A stretch of DNA of 64,000 nt from positions 371,607-435,606 of the forward strand of contig BCKQ01000007.1 in the NCBI GenBank assembly GCA_001600695.1. The letters are read 5' to 3'. The position numbers and the translations under genes are program-made. Below, one piece after another: positions 41,407-50,221 of this stretch; the first letter of the stretch is position 1, and every line of letters begins with the position of its first letter. The notes beneath the pieces were generated by a model. The model searched no databases and was not told the origin of the DNA. It was given only the letters and a program-made list of their open reading frames with translations. The stretch is from Ascoidea asiatica (taxonomy: Eukaryota; Ascomycota; Saccharomycetes; Ascoideales; Ascoideaceae).

Positions 41407-41477
41407 TGCGTAAGCCCGGAATTGAACCGGGGGCCCAACGATGGCAACGTTGAATTTTACCACTAAACCACTTACGC
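41407..41477 (-). tRNA. tRNA-Gly (anticodon GCC)
   Basis: On the minus strand the 71-base gene starts GCGTAAG and ends CTTACGC plus A discriminator, giving a perfect 7-bp acceptor stem. The anticodon arm has CAACG/CGTTG with loop TTGCCAT, so the anticodon is GCC. The T arm is CCCGG-TTCAATT-CCGGG, which contains the B box. The A box reads TGGTTTAGTGG. No intron. CCA is not encoded. A T run follows directly. Confidence 0.97.
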
Positions 41478-41773
41478 TTACATGACTCAAGGATGAGAAC
41501 AAATTTTCACAACTTAAGGGAAGGTTTTTTGAAATAGATTTTTTTTTTTTTTATTTTGGAATTTTTTAGTGATAAAAGTAATTATTGTCTCATTAATGGA
41601 TATAAAAGTCAATAAATTAATTGAATAAATAATAGAATTTCTGTTTCTTCGTAGCAAATTGGTTAAAAATAAAGAAAATGCGAGAAATATGTGATAAAAA
41701 ATTGAAAAAAAAAGAACTAAAATATTCAAAAAATGATATCTAAACGAATACCAAAAAGCAAAGCGAGTAGCAC

Positions 41774-41779
41774 AAAAAA
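41774..41779 (-). terminator. Pol III terminator of tRNA-Asp
   Basis: Six T on the minus strand, 3 bases past the tRNA-Asp 3' end. Confidence 0.75.
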
Positions 41780-41782
41780 GGA

Positions 41783-41854
41783 CTCCGCGACGGGGAATTG
41801 AACCCCGGTCTGCCACGCGACAAGCGGCAATTCTAGCCACTAAACTATCACGGA
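41783..41854 (-). tRNA. tRNA-Asp (anticodon GTC)
   Basis: The 72-base minus-strand gene begins TCCGTGA and ends TCGCGGA plus G discriminator; the acceptor stem pairs fully with one G-T. The anticodon loop reads CTTGTCGC with anticodon GTC. The T arm has GGGGTTCAATTCCCC. It closely resembles yeast tRNA-Asp and has no intron. It lies about 305 bp upstream of tRNA-Gly on the same strand, with each gene having its own T-run terminator. Confidence 0.97.
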
Positions 41855-42299
41855 TTTTTCTTGTATTTTCTTGTAAAAATATTTTTCAAACATTCATTAG
41901 TTCAAAAGTAGTAGTACAAAATCAAGATTGAACCCTTTAAAACCATCCATTTATTTTTTATTTCTTTTTAGTGTGATAAATTGAAGTGTAGGGATGAAAA
42001 AGTAAAAAAAACCCTAAAAAAAAGAAAGAAACCACGACTTTCAAATACTTCTTCTGGTTGGAATATAATCGATTGAGTTGGTCGTGAAGCTAAGCCAAAT
42101 TCTGAGCCTTTTACGATTGAAGTGTGTACATTAATTGGTGTTTTTTTAACCCGCAATCCACATCAATACCTGTGATTCGTGGAGTGCCCCAAACAAAAAG
42201 TACAAAAAAGTCCCGCGCATAACTGGCACAACGCTAAAGCCAAGAATCCAGGCCAAGAAAAGCGTAACCCGTAATTTCACCTTCCATCAAATCCACGGG

Positions 42300-42310
42300 T
42301 CACCAGCCAC
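42300..42310 (+). promoter_or_regulatory. TCACCAGCCAC motif copy
   Basis: Exact copy of the word at 36079-36089 and inverted at 60124-60134, again inside a G+C-rich intergenic island. Contains the CCAGC core. Confidence 0.4.
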
Positions 42311-42445
42311 GATACACTAACAGTTTTAGTTCCGGGAAGCCTTTGCGTTTTTCAATCTAGACCCCCAGTTCCGGTCAACTCTTCCTCTCACTTCCGGGAA
42401 ATTCCTGATGCAATTGTGTACTTGCCCGATTAGGTGTTCAATGAT

Positions 42446-42469
42446 CTAAAGTGAATATATTCACTTTAG
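42446..42469. repeat. 24-bp perfect palindrome
   Basis: Two 12-base arms (CTAAAGTGAATA and its exact complement) abut with no spacer. It lies directly at the edge of the G+C-rich island, about 850 bp upstream of STE4. Could be a dimeric factor site or a cruciform-forming sequence. Confidence 0.9.
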
Positions 42470-43315
42470 TTATTCTAAGCATTGCTTTCACCAGTACAAA
42501 TCTGTAGCTGTGCTAAATATACGGGCTCATCCATCGATATTAAATTTGAAAAAGACCATTTAGTAATTTTATTCAAATAAAATCAAATCAATATATTCAA
42601 ATACAAATTTTAAAGTATCTTTATTGTTTTTTAAGTAAAAGAATTCAATGAACAATGTTCAATCATTAGATTACTTGGCTGTGATCTAAATATCTTATTC
42701 GATCTCTTTGTATGGGCTATTCTTATTCTTCTGCGTTTTTGTAATAATTATACAGTAGTGTTTTGTAGCGTTGGGGAATTTTACTGTAATGTGGTTCCTA
42801 TCATGCCATGCATTTTATACACTGATTTAAAAACAAAAGCAATATTTCCAAATTTCACTTTTAATTTCAAATTCTACTTGACTTTTTTGACTTTTTTTTT
42901 TCTATTTTACTGGTTAAATTTGACGATCCGAAAACAGAAACCATATTTTACTATTAGTAGATAATCTAATTATCATAATCTCATATAATATCTTATAATA
43001 TCTTATAATATTATATAATTTTTATATTTATTATCATTAATTATATGTGGCGTATTTTATAAGCTAATTTTTCATTGATTTTTATAATCATTTATTCCAT
43101 TATCAATACTATTTTTTTTTATATAGAATTTTTTACTCTATTGTAATTTGTATCATTTTATTCTAAAATATTTCTTTATCAACTAATAATCATTAATTAT
43201 ATTTTGTAAATCATTTCATATTACTTTATTTCAATTTCTAAATTTACAAATTATTAGATATTTTATAAAATACCCATTTAATCAATCCTAGATTATAAAT
43301 TCTATTATATATAAA

Positions 43316-44695
43316 ATGTCTACTAATATAGATTCTTATAATCATAATTATTCTCCTATTCAAAATGAAATTTTAAATCATTCAATTATAAATAATGTTC
43401 AACTTGAAAAACAAATGAAAATTCTTCAACATAAAATTCAAATTATTGAAAATGATCAACAACTATTAGAAAAACAAGTTAAAAAAAAATTTGCAGGAAT
43501 TAAAGATACTAATTTATTGTCAATTATTAATTCAAATAATAATAATAATCAAATTATTCAACCTGCTGATTTAAATTTAAAAACTTATTCTTCATTATCT
43601 GGTCATAATGAAGAAATTCAATGTATTACTTGGGCAAGAGATTCAAAACATCTTTTAACTGCAGATGTAGCTCATAGAATGTTATATTGGGATGCAACTT
43701 CTGGTTTTAAATTATGTATAATGCGTTTAAATCCAACTGAATATACGATGTCTTCTGCGATTTCTCCAGATTCAAGATTAGTTGCTTCTGGTTCTTTAGA
43801 TAATAAATGTTCTGTATTTAGATTACCTGATTTCAATTTTTTATACTCCCATAATGTTTCAAATAATATTAATAATAAAGAACCAAATGGAAACTCTATT
43901 CAATTAAAAAATTTAATGACTCCTTCAATATTAACTGTTTTAAAATTTAAAGATAATCAAGGTTCAATATCTTCTTGTCATTTTATTGATAATAATTCTT
44001 TATTAAATTCTTCTGCAAAAAAAATATCTCTTTGGGATTTAAATAAAAGTATAGCAAAAGTTGAATATGAAGAAAATATATCTGAAATTTTATCTTTAGA
44101 AACAAATTTTGAAAATCCGAATCCTTCAAATGAAAATAAAAATTTATTCATTGCAGGTGGTATACGAAGTTCTGTAAGAATATATGATTATAGAATAGAG
44201 AATGCAATTTTAAAACATAAAATACCTGGAGACAAAGATCCTCATAATCAAAGAAGATTTTATAATGATGTAACTGCTGTTAAATTTTTACCAAATGATA
44301 ATTATTATGCTGTTGGAACTTCAACAAGAGAAGTATATATATATGATTTAAGAGTTGGACCTGTTGAATTACAAAAATTCACAACTCCTGATGAATATAA
44401 ACCAAGAAATACAATGAATGATTATAATATAAGTTATGGTGGAAATGGAAGTCCTTCAATACTCACTCTTTCTTCTGATTTCGATGATGATGGAATCATG
44501 GATATCAATTTCAGTAATTCTGGAAGATTAATGTTTACTTCTGTAGATAATATTGGTGGTTTAATCTGGGATATATTCACTGGAAAAGTAATTCAGCAGT
44601 TGCCAACCACTCGTCATATGAGAATCAGTCCTGATGGTCTTGGTTTAGCTGCAGATACAAATAAAAATGCTGTAAATATTTGGGCTCCATCATAA
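43316..44695 (+). CDS. STE4: G-protein beta subunit Ste4 (WD40)
   Basis: Beta subunit of the pheromone-response heterotrimeric G protein, released with gamma to activate PAK kinases and the Far1/Cdc24 module at the plasma membrane. A predicted coiled coil at about residues 25-65 is the gamma-binding helix of G-beta. Seven WD-type repeats follow. The first reads SLSGHNEEIQCITWARDSKHLLTADV, closely Ste4-like, then AISPDSRLVASGSLDNKCSVF and a final SPDGLGLAADTNKNAVNIWAP blade. Asn-rich inserts lie at about 175-200. Length (459) matches yeast Ste4 (423) rather than other WD40 proteins. It is convergent with GCN5, 334 bp apart, and shares its neighbourhood with CLA4. A Gpb-type non-pheromone G-beta is the alternative. 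Confidence 0.85.
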   Translation: MSTNIDSYNHNYSPIQNEILNHSIINNVQLEKQMKILQHKIQIIENDQQLLEKQVKKKFAGIKDTNLLSIINSNNNNNQIIQPADLNLKTYSSLSGHNEEIQCITWARDSKHLLTADVAHRMLYWDATSGFKLCIMRLNPTEYTMSSAISPDSRLVASGSLDNKCSVFRLPDFNFLYSHNVSNNINNKEPNGNSIQLKNLMTPSILTVLKFKDNQGSISSCHFIDNNSLLNSSAKKISLWDLNKSIAKVEYEENISEILSLETNFENPNPSNENKNLFIAGGIRSSVRIYDYRIENAILKHKIPGDKDPHNQRRFYNDVTAVKFLPNDNYYAVGTSTREVYIYDLRVGPVELQKFTTPDEYKPRNTMNDYNISYGGNGSPSILTLSSDFDDDGIMDINFSNSGRLMFTSVDNIGGLIWDIFTGKVIQQLPTTRHMRISPDGLGLAADTNKNAVNIWAPS

Positions 44696-45029
44696 TTGTT
44701 ACCTTAATTTTTATTTTTATTTTTATTTTTGTTAACTTTTACTGTTTTTTTATTGTCTGTTGTTCACTAACTTCATTGAGTTTCCTTGTCTTTTTTTTAT
44801 TATTCAAAAGTATAATTATTAATCATTTTCTTTTCTTGAAATGCCTGTTTGCTCTTTCTTTCTTTCTTTCAATTTTTTTTCTATTGTTTTCTACATTTTC
44901 TTCTTTTTTTTGAGATTAATTTAGTTTTTACATAGGATATCTACAGTAATTTACTTCCACGAATGTTTTTTTTTTCTTATTTCACGTTAAATCATTTATT
45001 GTATGTATTTATTTTTTAATTTTTTTTTT
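44696..45029. other. Convergent 3' region between STE4 and GCN5
   Basis: T-rich 334 bases with several long T runs. No gene seen. Confidence 0.6.
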
Positions 45030-46418
45030 TCAAATCTTATATTGCTGATAATCCCTTTCTTCTAACTGTCCATTGAAAAATTTTTCTAATTTTGTACAAA
45101 TTTTACTATAATATTGATTTTTTATATTATATGTTCTACAATTTTTAAGAATTAATTTCACATCAGAAACAAATTGTTCAAATTTTTCATAAATTCCATT
45201 TTCTAATTTTTCTTCCATTGTTGAAAAATCCATTGGTTCTTTAATTATTGAAAAATACCCAGGAGCTTCTTTTTCTGTAACTGGAGCTAAAAATGGTCCA
45301 GAAACTGGATGACTTTGTAATTCTGCTAAAATATCTTCCATATGTTCATAAAATGAACCTTTTTTAGGTTTTTGTGCTAAATTATCCATTTCTAAAGTCC
45401 ATCCAGTTTCTTTAAGTCCAGGAATTAACATTGGATCAATTTTTGCATTTGGATTATCTTTAAAGATTTTTAAACCAGGTCTAATAATATTTGAAGAATT
45501 TTTATGATTCATAGATTTAATTTTTTGTTCAATTGCCATTTTTTGTAATACTAAAATCTTTTGAGAATCAAGATATCTAATTTTTGGAACAATTGTACAT
45601 TGCATAAGTTTTACACCTTCATAATTTTTTATATATCCATCCCATAATTTTTTATCTAAAGTAACTTTTTTAGTAAAACCTTGTTTTTGAAAATAACCAA
45701 CAGCAGAATTATCAGCACAAGTTAAAATATGTTTAATTTTTGTTCTGGAAGTGATATAATCTTTTAAATGATTCATTAATAAAGCTCCATCACCTCTTCT
45801 TTGAGCTGTAGATGAAACTGCACAAAATGCAATTTCTGCAAAACCTTTTGATTCAAATGGTCTATATGTTATTCCACCAAATACTTCCAATTGTTTTCTT
45901 ATTAAAGCTATAGATATATGATTTTTATCGTAAATCAATCTTGATATATATTGAGGAGGCATTTCAGGTAATTGTTTATGAAATACATTTTTAAGACCAG
46001 TGATAATCTTCAAACTTTCTTCAGAATCATCATTATTTACAACTTTGAATTCTATATCACCTTTTTTTTCTTCAACCACTGCTACTTTTTCATTAAAACT
46101 ATAAATATTCTTACCAGGAAGTTTTACATTATAAGTAACTGAAATGTTTTGAGGATCATCAGATTTTACTTCTTCTATTTCAATTTTATTATAAAGTGGA
46201 TTTTTATCTAATAATGTATCTTTTTTTTTTAATTCAAGTGATTCACTTAACTTATCTTCTTCTTTATCTTTGATTTTATTACTATCATATTTGAAATCAG
46301 ATTTTATTCCAGTTTTATTTTCTTCATTATTGATTTTTTTTTCAATTTTTAGTTTTTTATTTGAAATTTCTTCATTGATTAATGATTCATCCTCAATTTC
46401 TCTTTTGATATGATGCAT
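45030..46418 (-). CDS. GCN5: Histone acetyltransferase Gcn5 (SAGA/ADA)
   Basis: Catalytic subunit of SAGA and ADA that acetylates histone H3 in the nucleus. The first 135 residues are a charged extension. The GNAT domain spans about 136-300, with catalytic base E195 (FAEIAFCAV), the acetyl-CoA loop Q206-RRGDGA, LMNHLKDYI and GYFQKQGFTK. The C-terminal bromodomain covers about 355-455, with EPMDFSTMEEKL and the acetyl-lysine-reading N431. Two departures from the usual sequence stand out. The WPF shelf reads GPF (G374), and the conserved YADNxAIGYF reads CADNSAVGYF. The fold looks intact, so this is the normal GCN5 gene with lineage-specific substitutions rather than a pseudogene. Usual length is about 440; here 462. 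Confidence 0.95.
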   Translation of the reverse strand: MHHIKREIEDESLINEEISNKKLKIEKKINNEENKTGIKSDFKYDSNKIKDKEEDKLSESLELKKKDTLLDKNPLYNKIEIEEVKSDDPQNISVTYNVKLPGKNIYSFNEKVAVVEEKKGDIEFKVVNNDDSEESLKIITGLKNVFHKQLPEMPPQYISRLIYDKNHISIALIRKQLEVFGGITYRPFESKGFAEIAFCAVSSTAQRRGDGALLMNHLKDYITSRTKIKHILTCADNSAVGYFQKQGFTKKVTLDKKLWDGYIKNYEGVKLMQCTIVPKIRYLDSQKILVLQKMAIEQKIKSMNHKNSSNIIRPGLKIFKDNPNAKIDPMLIPGLKETGWTLEMDNLAQKPKKGSFYEHMEDILAELQSHPVSGPFLAPVTEKEAPGYFSIIKEPMDFSTMEEKLENGIYEKFEQFVSDVKLILKNCRTYNIKNQYYSKICTKLEKFFNGQLEERDYQQYKI

Positions 46419-47253
46419 TTACTCTAGACTCAGATTAAACAATCACAGCTACTTAAAAGACTTTTGATAAACAGATTATAATGATTTTATAAAACAACTT
46501 GATTCAAAGCAAATTCAATTCATTTATGAGATTGTTGGCTGACAGTGCTGCTTTTTTATCGTGATTTTGTGACGTTCAAATTCTTTTTTGCAGGCAAATT
46601 TTTTTTTTATATGGCGAAATTTGAAACTCTCTGAGGTTCTGAGAAACTTCACAGCCTTAAAGGATGATTTATTTTTACAAAATTGAGCATTATAAAGAAG
46701 AGTGATAAATCCATGAAAAGTAAAAAAGAACAAGTATTTCATATAACTTATCAAATGGTTTATATTAGTTATTGATGAAGTCTGAGCAATATAGTGTATA
46801 TAATATAATACAGTGTACAAGACGTTGCTTATATAACTTATATAAACAGACACAAACCAAATTCAAAAAACTAACTACATCTCCATGCCACAAATGAGTA
46901 ATCAAAATAAGTGGAAAATGGAATCGATTGAGATATTATATAAAACTGTAAATAAAAACCATAAAATTAAAAGTCAAATGAAACAAACTAAGAAAACATA
47001 AGCCCTAAAGAAAGTATTGAATTAATAAAGAAAAATAAAGAAAAAAATAAAATATAACAAATCTCAAAAACCCTTAGAATTCTTGAAAAAATATATTAAA
47101 ACACAAAGATAAATAAAACAGAAATAAGAAATAACAACTATCATTTAGCTGATTTTAATAATACAAAAAAACTAACCCAATTGAAAAATTTTATAAAGAA
47201 AGAAAACAAAATTAAAAGAAAAGAAAAAAGATAAAAAGGGATTATTAGTAAAA
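46419..47253. other. Intergenic region upstream of GCN5, downstream of EIS1
   Basis: 835 bases, A-rich toward EIS1. A 109-codon minus-strand ORF (46524-46853) has no recognisable domain and a biased composition. No gene supported. Confidence 0.55.
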
Positions 47254-49143
47254 TTACCAATCTTCTACAAACAAACCAACTTTAGCTTTTGGGTCTGGTT
47301 TCAGACTATCCAATTTATTATCAAGTACATCATTTGCATTATCAGAAGTTGAAATATTTTTATTTAATTCTTTATTTGTATTTACATCTTTTATTTCATT
47401 TTCTAAATTATTCTCGATAATATTATTAGTTGGAGATTCAACATTTATTGAAGATTCATCTTGGATTGGAATTTTAGGCATAACTAATTCTTTATAATCT
47501 TCCAATTCTTTTCTTAATTTTGCAGATAATTTATTTTCTTCTAAATCATATTCATTTAGAATTTTTGATTTTTCATTATCTAAAGTAATTTTCAATTCTT
47601 TTTCTTCAATTTTTAAATTTTTTAGAATTAATTGATTTTCATTTAATATTGATTTTTTTTCATCAATTAAATTATTAATTTTTAAATTTTTTTCATTTTT
47701 TAAATTTAAAATTTCTAATTTTTTTGATTTTTTATCATCTTTTTTTTCTTCTTTTAATAGATTTGAAATTCTAATTTGTTCTTGTTTTAATCTTAATTTT
47801 TCTTCTTTAATTAATCTTTGTTCTTCATTATATTGAAAATCTAATTTTTTTTGAGTATTAACTCTTTCATTAATATCATTTAAAATTGGATTAACATTTT
47901 TTAAAGCCATATTATTAATTTCATCATGAGATAAATATAAACCAGCACCAATATCAATTTTATTTTTATTTGGATTTGAATTTCTTTCTTTTGCTAAATC
48001 CATTGCAACTTTAATTGCATGTGCATTTAATTCTGGATTACCAAAAATATAATTAGTTGAATGATCTTTATTAATATTATTAATTCTTTCTTTTGCTAAA
48101 ATTTCAGCTTGAATTAAAACAGAATTATTAAGTTTTGAATATTTATAAATATCAGAATTATCTTTTTTAATATTTTTAGTTGCATGAATTGCACTACTTT
48201 TAATATGATTATCAATATTATCATTAGAGTTTGTTGAAAAATTAGTTTGTAAACCAGTTCTATAATTAGTTTTTGGAGTTGATAATCTTTGATTTAAAGA
48301 AACATCAGCTTTTGAAAGAGCTTTTTGATGTAAAGTATTAATATTATAATTACTACTATCATTGATTATTGATTTGGCATTTGATGTTGAAGTTGAAGAA
48401 GATGATGAATATGATGAAGATTTATTAAGATTTGAAAAAGATTTAGCAGCATTTAAAGCACCTAAAGAATTTGAAGAAGATGGTTTTTGATTTTTTAATA
48501 AATTTTGATGAATTCTAATTTGATTATTTAAAGATTTAACAGAATTTAATCTTGCTTTAATTGCAGCATTTTCAGCACCATAAAAATAATTTATATTTTC
48601 ATTTGAATTTTCATTATTTATATTTGAATTTGGATCCCATTTAATAGGAATTTTAGTATTATGTTTTGCATTAATTGCAGCAGAAGAAGATAAGAAATTA
48701 TCAGGATCAATTGAATTTATATAATTTGAATTTGAATTTATTGTAGAAGTTGAATTTGTATTTGAATTTCTTACAGCAGAATTTGAAGCATTTGAAGCTT
48801 GAATTGAAGAATTTTTATCAATTTTATATGGTTTAAAATTATTATTTAAATTTTTTGGAATTGAATTAATTGCAGATAAAGCAGCAAAATTTGTACTTTT
48901 TTTATCTGGTAAACCAATTGTTGGTTTATCAGGATTATTATAAATACCATATTTTAAATTTGATTGATAAATTGCAGCTTTTGATAAATTTTTACTATTA
49001 TTTTTATAATTTGGATTATTTATAATTGAAATATTATTATTATTATTATTTGAAGAGACTGAAGATGTTGATGTTGATGATGATATTGGTAATTTTGAAA
49101 AATCTATTGGATTTAAATTTGAATGTGATTTTAATTCAGACAT
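47254..49143 (-). CDS. EIS1: Eisosome protein 1
   Basis: Eis1 associates with eisosomes, the Pil1/Lsp1 furrows of the plasma membrane. The 629-residue protein begins with Ser/Asn-rich sequence. It then carries repeated Ala-rich helical segments (for example FAALSAINS, SAAINAKHN, GAENAAIKARL, GALNAAKSF, SSAIHATKNIK), the hallmark of Eis1/YKL050C proteins. The conserved GAGLYLSHDEINNMALKNV and NPILNDINERV block lies at about 405-440. A long charged coiled coil follows (about 440-560). The acidic end closes with KPDPKAKVGLFVEDW. Yeast Eis1 is longer (843 residues). The promoter region holds a near-perfect palindrome with a TTACGTAA core. Confidence 0.82.
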   Translation of the reverse strand: MSELKSHSNLNPIDFSKLPISSSTSTSSVSSNNNNNNISIINNPNYKNNSKNLSKAAIYQSNLKYGIYNNPDKPTIGLPDKKSTNFAALSAINSIPKNLNNNFKPYKIDKNSSIQASNASNSAVRNSNTNSTSTINSNSNYINSIDPDNFLSSSAAINAKHNTKIPIKWDPNSNINNENSNENINYFYGAENAAIKARLNSVKSLNNQIRIHQNLLKNQKPSSSNSLGALNAAKSFSNLNKSSSYSSSSSTSTSNAKSIINDSSNYNINTLHQKALSKADVSLNQRLSTPKTNYRTGLQTNFSTNSNDNIDNHIKSSAIHATKNIKKDNSDIYKYSKLNNSVLIQAEILAKERINNINKDHSTNYIFGNPELNAHAIKVAMDLAKERNSNPNKNKIDIGAGLYLSHDEINNMALKNVNPILNDINERVNTQKKLDFQYNEEQRLIKEEKLRLKQEQIRISNLLKEEKKDDKKSKKLEILNLKNEKNLKINNLIDEKKSILNENQLILKNLKIEEKELKITLDNEKSKILNEYDLEENKLSAKLRKELEDYKELVMPKIPIQDESSINVESPTNNIIENNLENEIKDVNTNKELNKNISTSDNANDVLDNKLDSLKPDPKAKVGLFVEDW

Positions 49144-49581
49144 TTTTGAAAATGTTTATTATGATTTATTATTATTGATAGATAAGGATTGATAAGGATC
49201 GATAAGGAATATAAGTAATTTGAATAATTGAATAATTGAATGAATGGGGAACGAATAAAAGAATAAAACCTTTTGATATTTGATTCAAGTTCTTTTTCAA
49301 GTAAGTTATTTGAATACTCAATTGATTAATATAATAAAATAAAATAAAGGAATTGATTTGAATAAAATATAATATAATATATAAATTACTTCAATTCAAT
49401 AAATACTAAATGAGTATTAAATTTGAGTATTAAATTCAAAATATATTTGCTGGATGAGTCTGGAACTGGAGCTGGGAAATGAAACGAGCGAAAGCAACTT
49501 CAGTTCGCAAACACAGGAACACGCGGCTGCGGAAACACATCCAGGCACGGATTATATAGTCATGTGACATTGCTAACGTAT

Positions 49582-49605
49582 GTTACATAACTCGAGTTAC
49601 GTAAC
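49582..49605. promoter_or_regulatory. Near-perfect 24-bp palindrome with TTACGTAA
   Basis: Arms of 12 bases around a central CTCGAG, mismatched in a single base pair. The right arm includes TTACGTAA (49597-49604), a Yap-type bZIP site; the left arm has TTACATAA. It lies about 440 bp upstream of EIS1. Confidence 0.55.
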
Positions 49606-49827
49606 GTCAAAAAAAAAGGAAAACAACCAGCACCTGGAAAATGACCAAAACGCAGGTGCAACGCAAGTCAAAGGTGTTTACGCAAGTCTGCAGCGCGCAA
49701 TTTCATGACAAGAACCGAGCAATCCGAGCTAGTAAAAAAGGAAATACCCTCGAGCTGCTATTTCCAAAACCGGGAAATGCGGCTGGTGCTATTATTACTG
49801 TAACTATTATTTTGATTATAATCACTG

Positions 49828-49833
49828 CACGTG
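49828..49833. promoter_or_regulatory. CACGTG E-box
   Basis: GCACGTGC context, a Pho4/Cbf1-type core in the G+C-rich island upstream of EIS1. Confidence 0.3.
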
Positions 49834-50221
49834 CTGTGTTATTTAATAAAGTCATAAGTCCGCCATTATTTCCTCTTCTGACACACACGCAGCTTCGAAG
49901 ATTCACAAGAAGCAAAAAAATCACTTTTTATTCAAACTCCATCACAAGTGAAAAGCTTTTTAAATCTTCTCACAGGTCAAAAATCCAATTAACCTCTCAA
50001 AGTTATAAAACTTCATTCAGTTTCTATTAATCTATCTAAGCAAAAAATGAAAAAAAAATGAAAATAATCAAAGATAAATTGAAAATAATTAGCATTTGAA
50101 ACTTTATAGCAAACCACACTGGAAAAAATAAACAAAGAAGAAGAGAACGAAGAAAAAACAAATCATATTTATCAAAATCATGGAGTCAAAAAAATATATT
50201 ACCAAATTAGTTATAGCTAAC

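Larger units (their letters stand above)
41855..43315. other. Intergenic region upstream of STE4
   Basis: A G+C-rich island at about 42150-42440 with a TCACCAGCCAC motif at 42300-42310 is followed by a 24-bp perfect palindrome at 42446-42469. The remaining 850 bases up to STE4 are AT-rich. A 68-codon ORF at 42758-42964 is unremarkable. No pheromone-response TGAAACA was seen here. Confidence 0.55.
49144..50221. other. Intergenic region upstream of EIS1
   Basis: Includes a G+C-richer island at about 49450-49830 with the 49582-49605 palindrome and a CACGTG at 49828-49833. A 129-codon plus-strand ORF (49641-50030) has an ATG but no domain and a composition typical of the island. I do not support it as a gene. 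Confidence 0.55.

Noticed and set aside
41483-41489. TGACTCA (Gcn4 site) next to tRNA-Gly
   Set aside because: Single 7-base match beside a Pol III gene, with no amino-acid biosynthesis gene nearby; chance is a sufficient explanation.
41514-41840. 108-codon minus-strand ORF
   Set aside because: It begins inside tRNA-Asp, so it is incompatible with the well-supported tRNA gene.
46524-46853. 109-codon minus-strand ORF upstream of GCN5
   Set aside because: Tyr/Ile/Lys-rich composition typical of random AT-rich frames; no domain.
49641-50030. 129-codon plus-strand ORF upstream of EIS1
   Set aside because: Starts with ATG, but sits across the G+C-rich island with an overlapping ORF on the other strand and no similarity I recognise.
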